A DNA stretch of 64,000 bases from positions 558,001 through 622,000 of the forward strand of contig NZ_FOOQ01000001.1 in assembly GCF_900113245.1 (NCBI RefSeq). The letters run 5' to 3'. Position numbers and translations under genes: made by a program. Below, in pieces: positions 35,336-44,250 of the stretch. Source of the stretch: Halopelagius inordinatus. GTDB taxonomy: Archaea > Halobacteriota > Halobacteria > Halobacteriales > Haloferacaceae. The notes below the pieces were generated by a model. That model saw only the letters and a list, made by a program, of their open reading frames with translations. It ran no database searches and was not told the DNA's origin. Numbering within the stretch: position 1 is the first letter of the stretch; each line of letters begins with the position of its first letter.

Positions 35336-37741
35336 TCAGACGGACTCGCTTTCGTCCGCAGACCCGCCGGACTCGCTCGGTAGTTCGTCGGGGTTCACCT
35401 CGTAGACGGTGACCGACCCCGACTCGTGGGCTACCGACACGCCCTCCATCTCGAACGACACCGCTCCGTAGCGGTGTCTCTCGCTCGGACCGACCCAGAT
35501 ATACCGCACGTCGTACTCGCGAAACAGGTCGGTTCGAGTCTCCGCGTCGCCCGTGAACATCGCGTCCACGTCGCGCACCCGGTCGTAGTACGCTTCGTCG
35601 CCGCGATATCCGACTTCGTGCGCCCACCCCGCGACGGAGGGCACGCCCGTGAGCGTCGACGCCGCGCTCGCGTTCCAGTTGTACATCACGTTCGTCCGTC
35701 CGTCGTCGCCGCCGGGGTAGTGTCTCGTTCCGGGCGCTTCCAACAGCGTGGGCGTCCCCTCGCGTTCGTCCAGCCAGTCGATGGCCTCCGCCTCGTCGGG
35801 GTGGTACGACTCGACGAACTGCGTCGCGTCCAGCGTCGTCCCGCCGGGCGGCCCTCGCTCGAAGTGGTTGCCGACCGCCATCATCCCGTAGAGGGAGGTG
35901 GACGCGACGAGGACGACGACGAACGCGACGGCGGCGAACCGGCGCCAGGGGACGCGCCCGCCGTCGGTGAGAGCCGACCCCGCTCGCGTCCGGACATCGC
36001 CCGCCGACTCGGCGACGGCGGCGGGGATACCGACGACGAGAGCGGGGAGAACGACGCCCATTGCCGTCGCCCAGAGCATCCACACCTGCATGTACGTCTT
36101 GAACACGGTGTTCATGCGCCCCGGTCCCGCCTGTTCGCTCACGTAGACGAGTTCGACCAGCGTGACGATGCCCGCCCCGCCGACGATCAGTACCGTCTCG
36201 TAGCCGACGGGTCGGTCCGTCCGGAGGGCGACCCACCCGAAGACGAGGAGGGGGACGACGACGGCAAGCGCCGCGAACCCGATTTCGACGGCGACGAACG
36301 CGACGGCGGCGAGTGCGACGACGACGAAGAGGCGGCGTTCGACGCGGAGACGAGAGAGGAGGTACGCGCCGAAGGCGGCGACGAACGCGCCGTGGACGAA
36401 CAGCAGTCCGCCGAATCCGCTCCGCATCTCCGGACCGAGCAACTCGACCGAACGTCCGCCCGCGCCCGTCGCCGCGCCGAGGAGGAACGGCGACGCGAGG
36501 ACGACGGTGACGACTGCGGCGACGCCGACGGCGGCGAACGCCGACGCGACGCGCGTCGCCTCCGCGGCGAGGCGAGACCGAGACGCGCCGCGGCGGCCGA
36601 GCGAATCGACGCCGGGGAGGAGCGACCACGGGGCGGCGGGCGCGAAGGCGACGGCCAACCACGCCAGACCGAGGACGCTCGGGAAACTCCACGTGTTGTG
36701 GACGGCCTGCCACGCCGCGATGACCGGCACCGCGCCGAAGACGAGTGCGCGACGTCGGCGGCGTTCGCCGTCGGGGGTTCGGTAGTAGGCGAACCCGACT
36801 GCCGCCGCGAGGAGGAGAAACGGCGTCCCCGTCATGTGGGCGTGCAAGTCGCCGTTCAGCCACGCGAACAGGGGGAACTCGTTTATCGTCCCCGGGATGA
36901 CGCGACTCGCGCTCCAGTACGAGAACGTCTCCGCGCCCGCGAGGATGTCGCCCACCGCGTACTCGGTCCGTGCTGCGACCAGTTCGGCGGCGGTTCGCCG
37001 GACTCCGTTCGGCAACGCCTGTAGCGCGAAGCGCCCCACCGTGACGAGGTTGCTCGCGAACCCGACGAAGAAGGCCGCGAACAGTCCGGCGACGCGGCGC
37101 GGGACGCCGCGTTCCGCGCCTATCGCACCGGCGAGTTCGTACGCCGCGGTGACGGCCATGCCGTAGAACCCCGCGAGAGCGAGGTTGTACGCGAATCTGG
37201 GGTCGGTTCCGCCGAGCCACGACAGAAGCGTCGTCATCAGGTGGCCGCCGTAGTAGTACTTCACCGGTTCGCCCGCGAACCAGAAGTCCTCGGGCGGGAG
37301 CGTCGTCGAGCGTTGGAGGCTCTTCAGGAGGCCGAAGTCGAGGAACTTCTCGCCGCCCGCGGCGAACACCGCGGGGTCGAACCCCCTGACGGCGACGACG
37401 AAGAGAAACGCGGCGACGAACACGGCGAAGGCGTCTGCCGCCGCCCTGTAGTCCATCTCGGCGGCGAGTTCGACGCGTCTCTCGCGGAGTGCGCCGACGT
37501 CGAACGCCGCGAGGGCGGCGGCGACGAGGAGGACGAGGACGCCCGCAGCGAGCGCGAACGGACCGAACGACACCTGTCCGACCCAGTAGGCGGGCACCGT
37601 CAAGACGAGGAGGGCCGCGGGGAGAGCGAGTCCGGACCCTCGTCCGGCGGCGTCCGGCAGGAGGCGGGCGACGAGGGGGAGTCCCGCCGCGAACAGTGCG
37701 GCGTAGAGAACCAACCAGCGAATGACGAGAGCGTACTCCAT
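35336..37741 (-). CDS. DUF2298 polytopic membrane protein
   Basis: An 801-residue membrane protein with about 17 hydrophobic segments and a C-terminal external domain from about residue 640. DUF2298 hallmarks are GEKFLDFGLLKSL, PPEDFWFAGEPVKYYYGGHL, INEFPLFAWLNGDLHAHM, VHNTWSFP and RMNTVFKTYMQVWML. The pattern resembles mannosyltransferase-like GT-C proteins, so transfer of a sugar from a lipid carrier is a reasonable guess but unproven. It is divergent from the glycosyltransferase and GtrA genes, which fits a glycan-assembly module. Confidence 0.88.
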   Translation of the reverse strand: MEYALVIRWLVLYAALFAAGLPLVARLLPDAAGRGSGLALPAALLVLTVPAYWVGQVSFGPFALAAGVLVLLVAAALAAFDVGALRERRVELAAEMDYRAAADAFAVFVAAFLFVVAVRGFDPAVFAAGGEKFLDFGLLKSLQRSTTLPPEDFWFAGEPVKYYYGGHLMTTLLSWLGGTDPRFAYNLALAGFYGMAVTAAYELAGAIGAERGVPRRVAGLFAAFFVGFASNLVTVGRFALQALPNGVRRTAAELVAARTEYAVGDILAGAETFSYWSASRVIPGTINEFPLFAWLNGDLHAHMTGTPFLLLAAAVGFAYYRTPDGERRRRRALVFGAVPVIAAWQAVHNTWSFPSVLGLAWLAVAFAPAAPWSLLPGVDSLGRRGASRSRLAAEATRVASAFAAVGVAAVVTVVLASPFLLGAATGAGGRSVELLGPEMRSGFGGLLFVHGAFVAAFGAYLLSRLRVERRLFVVVALAAVAFVAVEIGFAALAVVVPLLVFGWVALRTDRPVGYETVLIVGGAGIVTLVELVYVSEQAGPGRMNTVFKTYMQVWMLWATAMGVVLPALVVGIPAAVAESAGDVRTRAGSALTDGGRVPWRRFAAVAFVVVLVASTSLYGMMAVGNHFERGPPGGTTLDATQFVESYHPDEAEAIDWLDEREGTPTLLEAPGTRHYPGGDDGRTNVMYNWNASAASTLTGVPSVAGWAHEVGYRGDEAYYDRVRDVDAMFTGDAETRTDLFREYDVRYIWVGPSERHRYGAVSFEMEGVSVAHESGSVTVYEVNPDELPSESGGSADESESV

Positions 37742-37919
37742 CGCGTTCTCTAGGTCAGACGGCGGCCACGGGGCATACCTTTTATGATGCGTTCGAGAGG
37801 CGTGGTACCGATAGACGAGAGAGCGGCCCGCTTGCCGGGGTGAGGGTGCCTCTCGATACCGTCGAACGCGTCGGGCGTACCCCGTTCGTTTTTTACCCCG
37901 AGGCCGGTATGGGTCTCCA

Positions 37920-38726
37920 ATGACTCGCACCGTCGGGGTCGTAGTGCCCGCGTACCGGCCCGACCCGGAGCGTCTCCTCTCGTACGTTCTCTCTCTTCGC
38001 GACGAGTTGGACCCCGAACTCGTCCGCATCGAACTGGACGACCCGCGCCCGGAGGTTCTCGAACGCCTCCGCGACGCGCCCGACGTCGTGGACGTGCACG
38101 CCGTCTCGAACCGCCGCGGGAAGGGCGCGGCCATCACCGCGGGCTTCGAATCGCTCGCGCCGCAGGTGGACGTCCTCGCCTTCGCGGACGCGGACGGGAG
38201 CACGCCCGCCGCGTCGCTCTCGGACGTCGTCGCCCCCGTCCGAGACGGCGACGCCGGCCTCTCCGTCGGGTCGCGCCGACATCCCGAGTCGGACGTCGTC
38301 TCCCACCAGACGTTCGCTCGCCGACGCCTCGGCGACGGGTTCGCGTGGTTGGCGCGGCGACTGTTGGACGTCGGCCTGTACGACTACCAGTGCGGCGCGA
38401 AAGCGCTCACGTCCGTCGCGTGGGAGGACGTCCGCGACCACCTCTACGACCCCGGGTTCGCGTGGGACATCGAACTCATCGCCGTCTCGGACGCCCTCGG
38501 CTACCGCGTCGTCGAGGTTCCCGTCCGCTGGGAGGACCGCCCCGGTTCGACCGTCTCGCCCGTCGAGACGACGCTTCGACTCGGCCGCGGCCTCGTCGTC
38601 TCGCGGCACCGCGCCCGCATCGTCGGCGACGACCGCCTCCACGAACTGCTGGAGACGACGCGGACGGACCGCCCGACGCTCGTGGACCGTCTGACCGAGT
38701 CGGTGGAGGCGACAGAGGCCGACTGA
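37920..38726 (+). CDS. Family 2 glycosyltransferase, dolichyl-phosphate sugar synthase type
   Basis: A 268-residue cytoplasmic GT-A enzyme. Motifs: VGVVVPAYRPD at the N-terminus, then RRGKGAAITAGFESL, the ADADGS metal site, VGSRRHPESD, and CGAKALTSVAWEDV. It resembles DPM/AglJ-type enzymes that load a sugar on a dolichyl phosphate. A T-run box GTTTTTTACC at 37888-37897 lies about 27 nt before the ATG. It is followed 2 nt later by a GtrA gene, a frequent partner that moves the lipid-linked sugar. Confidence 0.9.
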   Translation: MTRTVGVVVPAYRPDPERLLSYVLSLRDELDPELVRIELDDPRPEVLERLRDAPDVVDVHAVSNRRGKGAAITAGFESLAPQVDVLAFADADGSTPAASLSDVVAPVRDGDAGLSVGSRRHPESDVVSHQTFARRRLGDGFAWLARRLLDVGLYDYQCGAKALTSVAWEDVRDHLYDPGFAWDIELIAVSDALGYRVVEVPVRWEDRPGSTVSPVETTLRLGRGLVVSRHRARIVGDDRLHELLETTRTDRPTLVDRLTESVEATEAD

Positions 38727-38728
38727 GA

Positions 38729-39178
38729 ATGAGCAACAGTTCGTTAGACGCCCTCCTCTCGGGGGTTCGATTCGGGAAGTTCGTCTCCGTCGGGGCCGTC
38801 GGTGCCGTCTTCGATATGGCGACGACGACGGCGCTCATCGTCCTCTTCGGCGTCCTCGGCGAGTACGCGAAACTCGCCGGCGCGGAAGTCGCCATCGTCG
38901 TCATGTTCCTGATAAACGAACACTGGACGTTCGCGGAGGAGGGCGCGGTCGGACTGCTCCCGACGGTTCGGCGCTTTCTCACCTCGAACCTCGTCCGAAG
39001 CGGCGGACTCGCTCTCCAGTTTCTGGTCGTCCGGGCGCTTCGGCAACTCGACGTCTCCGTCGTCGCCTTCGGGTTCGACTTCTGGCAGGTCATCCCGATT
39101 CCGATCGCGATAGCCGCCTCGATGCTCGTCAACTACGTCGCAGAGAGCACGCTCACGTGGCGCATCGCGCGGCCGTGA
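38729..39178 (+). CDS. GtrA family membrane protein
   Basis: A 149-residue protein with four hydrophobic segments. The GtrA start FGKFVSVGAVGAVFDMATTT and the NEHWTFAEEG loop are characteristic. GtrA proteins probably flip polyprenyl-phosphate sugars across the membrane. The start is 2 nt past the stop of the glycosyltransferase gene. Confidence 0.9.
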   Translation: MSNSSLDALLSGVRFGKFVSVGAVGAVFDMATTTALIVLFGVLGEYAKLAGAEVAIVVMFLINEHWTFAEEGAVGLLPTVRRFLTSNLVRSGGLALQFLVVRALRQLDVSVVAFGFDFWQVIPIPIAIAASMLVNYVAESTLTWRIARP

Positions 39179-39218
39179 CGGACGGTGGAAATTAGCATAC
39201 GGCGGTCGAAACATAACC

Positions 39219-39224
39219 CTTAAC
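39219..39224 (+). promoter_or_regulatory. TATA-like element of the initiator tRNA gene
   Basis: CTTAAC within ACCCTTAACC is centred about 27 nt before the first base of the tRNA, so transcription would start close to the tRNA 5' end. Confidence 0.4.
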
Positions 39225-39248
39225 CGTCAGCCGGCGTTCGACTCATGT

Positions 39249-39323
39249 AGCGGGATGGGATAGCCAGGAGATTCCGCCGGGCTCATAACCCGGAGACCGG
39301 TAGTTCAAATCTACCTCCCGCTA
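39249..39323 (+). tRNA. Initiator tRNA-Met (anticodon CAT)
   Basis: 75 nt fold as a tRNA. The acceptor stem AGCGGGA pairs with TCCCGCT, giving the A1:U72 pair of archaeal initiators. The anticodon stem is CCGGG/CCCGG with loop CTCATAA and anticodon CAT at 39284-39286; three consecutive G:C pairs also mark initiators. The T arm is GGTAG-TTCAAAT-CTACC. The discriminator is A39323 and the CCA is not encoded. Its 3' end recurs twice downstream. Confidence 0.97.
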
Positions 39324-39355
39324 CTTCTCCTGACACTCACTGTCCAAGCGGCGCG
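39303..39355 (+). repeat. 53-bp direct repeat, copy A (tRNA 3' end plus flank)
   Basis: The last 21 nt of the tRNA and the next 32 nt recur without a mismatch at 39586-39638, 283 bp downstream. Confidence 0.95.
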
Positions 39356-39443
39356 TCTCGGCGCGCCGCGACACCGACTTCGGTGAGTCGCTTACGGTAG
39401 TTTGAACGACGGAACGAGCGAGCAGGGCGAGCGAAGTTCCGGC

Positions 39444-39465
39444 AGTTCAAATCTACCTCCCGCTA
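39444..39465 (+). repeat. Second copy of the tRNA-Met 3' end (22 nt)
   Basis: AGTTCAAATCTACCTCCCGC-TA is identical to 39302-39323. It forms the 3' arm of a nested inverted repeat: TTTGAAC (39401-39407) pairs with GTTCAAA (39445-39451), with CGGAAC pairing GTTCCG inside. Confidence 0.95.
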
Positions 39466-39547
39466 TGGTTTTGCCGAACACGACATCTCCGAGCGAGGAG
39501 TCTTGGCTCGTCGCAGTACTCGTGTCCGGCATCCGTCGCACCGGGAA

Positions 39548-39594
39548 GATTTGAACCGGGGAGCGAACGTAAGTGAGCGACCGAGGTTCAAATC
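39548..39594 (+). repeat. Hairpin with tRNA T-arm sequence on both arms
   Basis: GATTTGAACC (39548-39557) is the perfect reverse complement of GGTTCAAATC (39585-39594). The right arm is also part of the third copy of the tRNA end. Confidence 0.9.
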
Positions 39595-39638
39595 TACCTC
39601 CCGCTACTTCTCCTGACACTCACTGTCCAAGCGGCGCG
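39586..39638 (+). repeat. 53-bp direct repeat, copy C (tRNA 3' end plus flank)
   Basis: Identical over 53 nt to 39303-39355. Its left edge overlaps the right arm of the 39548-39594 hairpin. Confidence 0.95.
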
Positions 39639-39691
39639 GTCTGCGGTGCACCCACGCAAGGGTTATCTCGCCGCTGGCCGCTATTTCCAGC

Positions 39692-40021
39692 ATGTCCACC
39701 ACCGAATTAGACGCGTCGAGCGGGCCGTTCGTCGCCGGAGTCGTCTCGGCCACCCTCGTCGGGGCGGCGGTGTTCGGCTACGGCCTTCTGCTCGTCCCCG
39801 CGTCGGTACTCGGAGGCGTCTGGGTCGCGTCAATCGGTCTCTCGTTGGTTCTGTCGGCTCTGTTCGCCACCGAACGGGTCGGCGACCGTCTCGGTCTCTC
39901 GGCGGCGGACCGACGGACGCTGTCGCTCTCGTTTGCCGTCCTCGCGGTGGTCTTACTCGTCGCGTTCGTCGTCGTCAACTTCGCGTCGGTCGAACCCGGC
40001 GTGACGGAGACGAGCGGATGA
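39692..40021 (+). CDS. Hypothetical membrane protein
   Basis: A 109-residue protein with three hydrophobic segments (about residues 12-35, 38-58 and 78-97) and a polar N-terminus (MSTTELDASSGPF). I do not recognise a family. The acidic and polar ends and haloarchaeal codon use support a real gene. It is convergent with the Rieske gene. Confidence 0.7.
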   Translation: MSTTELDASSGPFVAGVVSATLVGAAVFGYGLLLVPASVLGGVWVASIGLSLVLSALFATERVGDRLGLSAADRRTLSLSFAVLAVVLLVAFVVVNFASVEPGVTETSG

Positions 40022-40045
40022 CGGCGGAGAGTCTCAGCGCGTCGT

Positions 40046-40456
40046 TCAGAATCCGATCTGGTTGCCCGAAGAGCGGTCGTACTCCTGCGACGCGCCGAGA
40101 CTCTCGAACGCGTAGTCGTCGTCGGTGAGGAGTACCGACCCGTTCTCCGCTACGACGTCGATCGTCTCCAGCATCGCGCCTTCGCAGGGGCCGAAGTTAC
40201 AGACGCCGGAGTCGCGTTCGAACGTCGCCCCGTGTTTCTGACAGACGAGTTCGCCGTCTCTGACCAGCGCGCTCGACCCCTTGTCGAGTCGAACGTCGGT
40301 CCAGTGGGGGCAGTAGTTCGCGAAGGCGACGATGGTTCCGTCGTCGAGGCGGGTGAGGATGGCTTCCGTCTTCTCGTCGCCGCCCGAGAGCGTACAGAGC
40401 AGTGTGCCGTCGTCGGGCACGTCGTCGGTGGCGGCGATGCGGCGCGAGTCGTCCAT
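40046..40456 (-). CDS. Rieske [2Fe-2S] protein
   Basis: A 136-residue soluble ferredoxin-type Rieske protein. Cluster ligands are CPH near residues 49-51 and CQKH near residues 73-76. No membrane anchor or oxygenase domain is present, so it is probably an electron carrier or a small subunit of an oxygenase/nitrite reductase-like system. No partner gene is adjacent. Confidence 0.88.
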   Translation of the reverse strand: MDDSRRIAATDDVPDDGTLLCTLSGGDEKTEAILTRLDDGTIVAFANYCPHWTDVRLDKGSSALVRDGELVCQKHGATFERDSGVCNFGPCEGAMLETIDVVAENGSVLLTDDDYAFESLGASQEYDRSSGNQIGF

Positions 40457-40586
40457 GCTCCGTCTTCTGCGTGGGTCTGTTCAAAAGCTGACGATGTCCG
40501 AGCCGCGACTGCCGTCGCCGTCACCGCGGCGAGCAACGCGTTCGGAGCGTAGACTCATGTCTCCGTGGGTCCAACCGACACACGTC

Positions 40587-40970
40587 ATGTTGCGTCAGAT
40601 ACTGACGGCAGTCGGCGTCGTCGAACTCCTCTCGCCGGATGCGTTCGTCGGTGCCGCGGAACGAATCGCGCTCGACAACCCCGAGGACTGCGAGTTAGAG
40701 TCGTGGGTCGCCCCCGTCGCGCGTCTCGAAGGGCTTCTGTTCTTGCTTCTCGTCCGGCGGAGCGACGCCTCGTACTCGGGGTTCAAACAGATGCTCGGCG
40801 TCGTCGGAATCGTCGCGCTCCTGCACCCCCGCACGTACGTCGACTACGGGGCCGAGATAGCGTACACCGACGGCACCAGATGCGAGTGGAAGCCGTGGGT
40901 GTACTCGGGAACTCGGCTCGTCGGACTCGCGTACGTGCTGGTCGCCCTCGACGAACTACGGAAACGCTGA
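40587..40970 (+). CDS. Hypothetical membrane protein
   Basis: A 127-residue protein. Hydrophobic stretches lie around residues 1-15, 45-58, 68-82 and 108-122 and may be re-entrant or short. It contains two similar halves, each with an acidic strand then a W-containing motif (CELESWVAPVARL; CEWKPWVYSGTRL), suggesting an old duplication. No family recognised. An in-frame ATG at 40557 would add ten residues. Confidence 0.68.
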   Translation: MLRQILTAVGVVELLSPDAFVGAAERIALDNPEDCELESWVAPVARLEGLLFLLLVRRSDASYSGFKQMLGVVGIVALLHPRTYVDYGAEIAYTDGTRCEWKPWVYSGTRLVGLAYVLVALDELRKR

Positions 40971-40981
40971 CGGGCCCCGAC

Positions 40982-41965
40982 CTATCGTCCGTTCGGTTCC
41001 GAACCGCCCTCGGCGTAGTGCTCCCGTTCGACGCGGGCGTCGAACACCGTCGAGAGAAGCGTCGTCACCGGGCCGCCGCCGACGTCGATGCCGTCGACCG
41101 ACTCGACGGGGCGAATCTCCCACGTCGTGTTCGTGACGAACGCCTCCGACGCGTCGCGCAGGTCGTCGGGGGTGAACGACCCCTCTCGAACCGGGATTTC
41201 CTCCGCGGCGGCGACGTCGACGACTTCCGCGCGCGTCACGCCCGGCAGGACCGGCCCGTCGAGCGAGGGGGTACAGAGGGCGTCGTCGCGGACGAAAAAC
41301 AGGTTGCTCGTCGCGCCCTCCGCGAGGTGCCCGTCGGAGTCGAGCATCACCGCCTCGTCGGCGTCGCCGAGGGAACCTCGGCGGCCCGCCGGACTCTGTC
41401 CGGCGACGTCCGTCACGCGGAGTTCGAGGCGCGCGAGGATGCCGTTGAGGTAGTTGTGCGTCTTCGCCCGCGCGGGAATCGACCGGTCGGGGACGCGCCG
41501 CGTCTTCACCGTCTGCAACGACGCCGGGCCGTCCCAAACGGGGTCGCTTCCGCGCCCGCCCCGGGGGAGGGGCGTCGCGACGACGACGACGGTGGGGTCC
41601 ACCGCCTCCTCGGGCGTGAGTTTGCCGGGTTGAACGCCCCTCGTCACGGACAGTCGGACGTAGGCGTCTTCGAGTTCGTTCGCCCGGAGCGTCTCGTCCA
41701 CGCGAGCTTTCAGGTCGTCCGCGGCGACGCCGTGGTCCAAAGAGAGCACGTCGCACGTCTCCCGCAGTCTGTCGGCGTGCGCCCCCCATCGGAATACGTC
41801 GCCCCCGTAGGCGCGGAGCGTCTCGAACGCCGCGTCGCCGTACATAAATCCCCTGTCGCGGACGCTCACCGTCGCCTCGTCTGCGGGCACGAGTTCGCCG
41901 TCGACGTGGTACAGGAGGTCCGATTCGTCGTCGCCCTCGTCGCCCCCGTCGCTTCTCTCAGACAT
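40982..41965 (-). CDS. pabC: Aminotransferase class IV, probable aminodeoxychorismate lyase
   Basis: A 327-residue fold-type IV PLP enzyme. The N-terminal start LLYHVDGELVPADEATVSVR, then RGFMYGDAAFETLRAY, the lysine region RAKTHNYLNGILARLE, and LAEGATSNLFFVRDD are typical. It overlaps the pabA stop by 8 nt. That position next to pabA and pabB favours release of pyruvate from 4-amino-4-deoxychorismate to give p-aminobenzoate over a branched-chain or D-amino-acid transaminase. The first 15 residues are a low-complexity acidic leader. Confidence 0.88.
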   Translation of the reverse strand: MSERSDGGDEGDDESDLLYHVDGELVPADEATVSVRDRGFMYGDAAFETLRAYGGDVFRWGAHADRLRETCDVLSLDHGVAADDLKARVDETLRANELEDAYVRLSVTRGVQPGKLTPEEAVDPTVVVVATPLPRGGRGSDPVWDGPASLQTVKTRRVPDRSIPARAKTHNYLNGILARLELRVTDVAGQSPAGRRGSLGDADEAVMLDSDGHLAEGATSNLFFVRDDALCTPSLDGPVLPGVTRAEVVDVAAAEEIPVREGSFTPDDLRDASEAFVTNTTWEIRPVESVDGIDVGGGPVTTLLSTVFDARVEREHYAEGGSEPNGR

Positions 41966-42554
41966 CGGCGCCCTCCCCGTCTCCGCAGGCGGCGACGAAG
42001 TTCTCGACGAGTCGTTTCCCCTCGGCGGTGAGGATGCTCTCGGGGTGGAACTGCACGCCGACGTGCGGTCTGTCGTCTCGCCGGACGCCCATCACGACTT
42101 CGCGTTCGTCGTCGGTTCGAGCCGTCTCGGTGAGTCCGTCCGGCAGGTCACCGCGTTCGACCGCGAGCGAGTGGTAGCGGCCCGCCTCGAAGCGGTCGGG
42201 CATCCCGCGGAAGATGCCCCGTCCGTCGTGAGAGACGAGCGAGGACTTGCCGTGGACCACGTCGGGCGCGTGGACGACGGGCGCGCCGAGTGCGGCACAG
42301 AGCGCCTGATGGCCGAGACAGACGCCCATCGTCGGATACCGCAGGTCGCGGAAGACCGGTACCGAGACGCCCGCCTCCGAGGGCCGTCCGGGACCGGGCG
42401 AGACGACGATTCCGTCCGGGTCCATCTCGCGAATGCCGCCGACGTCGACGGCGTCGTTCCGGCGGACGACCACCTCGGCCGCGAACTCGCCGACGTACTG
42501 GACGAGGTTGTACGCGAAGGAGTCGTAGTTGTCCACGACGAGAACGCGCGTCAC
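41958..42554 (-). CDS. pabA: Aminodeoxychorismate/anthranilate synthase glutamine amidotransferase component
   Basis: A 198-residue class I glutamine amidotransferase. It shows [29 protein letters not shown], the nucleophile in [10 protein letters not shown] and the histidine and glutamate in [10 protein letters not shown]. It supplies ammonia to the chorismate-binding subunit. The start is GTG 42554; GTGA overlaps the pabB stop. No trp genes are present, which favours p-aminobenzoate over anthranilate. Confidence 0.92.
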   Translation of the reverse strand: MTRVLVVDNYDSFAYNLVQYVGEFAAEVVVRRNDAVDVGGIREMDPDGIVVSPGPGRPSEAGVSVPVFRDLRYPTMGVCLGHQALCAALGAPVVHAPDVVHGKSSLVSHDGRGIFRGMPDRFEAGRYHSLAVERGDLPDGLTETARTDDEREVVMGVRRDDRPHVGVQFHPESILTAEGKRLVENFVAACGDGEGADV

Positions 42555-44164
42555 GTCGACCCCCCCTCCTCTCCGTCGGCCGTCGAGTCGGCGAGACTCA
42601 TTCTGCGCCCCTCGGCGGCGAGTGCCTCGTCGATGGCGGCGACGAGTGCCTTCCCCTTCGCCAGCGTCTCGTCGTACTCGGCGTCGGGGTCCGAATCGTG
42701 GACGATGCCGGCGCCCACGCGGAGGTGGTACTCGTCGTCGTGGCGGACCAGCGTCCGGATGACGATGTTGAGCGTCGCCCGGTCGTCGAAGCCGAACGCC
42801 GCCACGCTCCCGGTGTACGGCCCACGACGGGTGGTCTCCACCTCGTCGATTATCTCCATCGTCCGAGGCTTTGGCGCGCCCGTGATGGTGCCGCCGGGGA
42901 AGACGGCGGCCACCGCGTCGGCTATCGACACGTCCGGCCGTCTGGTGCCGTCGACCACGGAGACGAGATGCATCACCTCGGAGTACCGGTCCACGCGCCG
43001 GTACTCCGAGACTTCGACGCTCCCGTACTCCGAGACTTTCCCGAGGTCGTTGCGTTCGAGGTCGACGAGCATCGCGTGTTCGGCCCGTTCCTTCTCGTCG
43101 GACGTCAAGTCGCGTTCGAGTTCCTCGTCTGCCTCGGCAGTCGCGCCGCGGGGTCGCGTCCCCGCTATCGGTTCGGTGCGGAGTCTGTCGCCCTCTACGT
43201 CCAAGAGGAGTTCCGGGCTGGCGCCGACGAGGTCGGCCTCGCGGAACTCCACGAGCGCGGAGTACGGCGCGGGGTTGACTCTGCGAAGCGCGTCGTACGC
43301 CGCGACGGGGTGGACCGCCGCCGGCGCGACGAGTCGCTGGGAGACGTTCGCTTGGAAGGTATCGCCCTCGCGGATATGCCGCTTTACCGTCCGCACTCGC
43401 TCTGCGAACGCCTCGCGGCCGCAGTCGCTCTCGAATCGAGCGTGGTCGCTCTCGACGGGCGGGTCGCCCAGAGGTTCCTCGGCCGAGAGCGCCGCCTCCG
43501 CGAGGTCACTCGCGCGGGCGACGGCGCGGTCGAACAGGTCGTCTACCGCGTCGGCGTCCGCCTCGCCGGGAACGCGCGGGCACGCGGTGATTCGCAGGGT
43601 ACAGTCGCCCTCGGTCCGCGGTTCGGTCCACGTGGCGACTCGGTCGAACAGGCCGAATCGAAGACGCGGGACGCTCCGGTCGTCGGTCGTCTCTCCGGGT
43701 AGCGATTCGAGTTCTCGGGCCACGTCGTACGAGAGCCAGCCGAACAGTCCGCAGGGGTACGGCACGTCGCATCCGGTGTCGCCGCGGACGAGCGTCTCGG
43801 ACCCGAGAGCGGCGTCGAGCGCCGACAGCGACGGCGACGTGGCCGCCGGCCCCTCGCCGGGGCGTCGGACGCCGTCCGGCGACGGCCGAGAGTCGGGGTC
43901 GGATTCGGCGAGGGAGACTGCCTCCGACCCGACGCGGAGGCGTTCGACGGGGTCCGTCCCGAACGCGCCCCATCCGGGCTGTCCGCCCGTCGTCTCGTAG
44001 AAGAACCCCTCTCGACCCTCGCTCCGAGCGCGGCGGTACGCGGTGAACGGGTCCGAGACGGTGACGCGGAGTTCGACCGGGACGCGCGCGCCGTCCGGTG
44101 CTCCCTCGGCCGTCGAGCGAAACGCCGCCCGCGGCGTCGCGACGGCGATGTCCGGTGCGGTCAT
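42551..44164 (-). CDS. pabB: Aminodeoxychorismate synthase component I
   Basis: A 537-residue chorismate-utilising enzyme. The C-terminal domain has [34 protein letters not shown], the PIAGTRPRG loop, [33 protein letters not shown] and [10 protein letters not shown]. In E. coli-type PabB the loop carries lysine (PIKGT); here it is alanine, as in TrpE and some lysine-independent PabB. The pabA and pabC neighbours argue for p-aminobenzoate synthesis. It is the first gene of the three. Confidence 0.88.
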   Translation of the reverse strand: MTAPDIAVATPRAAFRSTAEGAPDGARVPVELRVTVSDPFTAYRRARSEGREGFFYETTGGQPGWGAFGTDPVERLRVGSEAVSLAESDPDSRPSPDGVRRPGEGPAATSPSLSALDAALGSETLVRGDTGCDVPYPCGLFGWLSYDVARELESLPGETTDDRSVPRLRFGLFDRVATWTEPRTEGDCTLRITACPRVPGEADADAVDDLFDRAVARASDLAEAALSAEEPLGDPPVESDHARFESDCGREAFAERVRTVKRHIREGDTFQANVSQRLVAPAAVHPVAAYDALRRVNPAPYSALVEFREADLVGASPELLLDVEGDRLRTEPIAGTRPRGATAEADEELERDLTSDEKERAEHAMLVDLERNDLGKVSEYGSVEVSEYRRVDRYSEVMHLVSVVDGTRRPDVSIADAVAAVFPGGTITGAPKPRTMEIIDEVETTRRGPYTGSVAAFGFDDRATLNIVIRTLVRHDDEYHLRVGAGIVHDSDPDAEYDETLAKGKALVAAIDEALAAEGRRMSLADSTADGEEGGST

Positions 44165-44250
44165 ATCCTGTGAGTTCGGCGGCGTCGGGTAAACGGTTTC
44201 GCGACGCCGCGAGACGGGTTCGCGGACCGAGAACGACGCGTCCGGTCGCG

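Larger units (their letters stand above)
39324..39691. other. 368-nt spacer after the initiator tRNA with hairpin repeats, no gene
   Basis: The spacer holds the repeated tRNA 3' ends and two hairpins. A minus-strand open frame across 39392-39619 is the antisense of these tRNA-like repeats and is not accepted. The last 50 nt lead into the membrane-protein gene at 39692. Confidence 0.8.

Noticed and set aside
36834-37166. Plus-strand frames inside the DUF2298 gene
   Set aside because: They are antisense shadows of a gene with clear membrane topology.
39392-39619. Minus-strand open frame of 75 codons over the tRNA-tail repeats
   Set aside because: Its product (for example RFEPRS and GRFELPE) is the antisense translation of tRNA T-arm repeats; such frames beside tRNA genes are artefacts.
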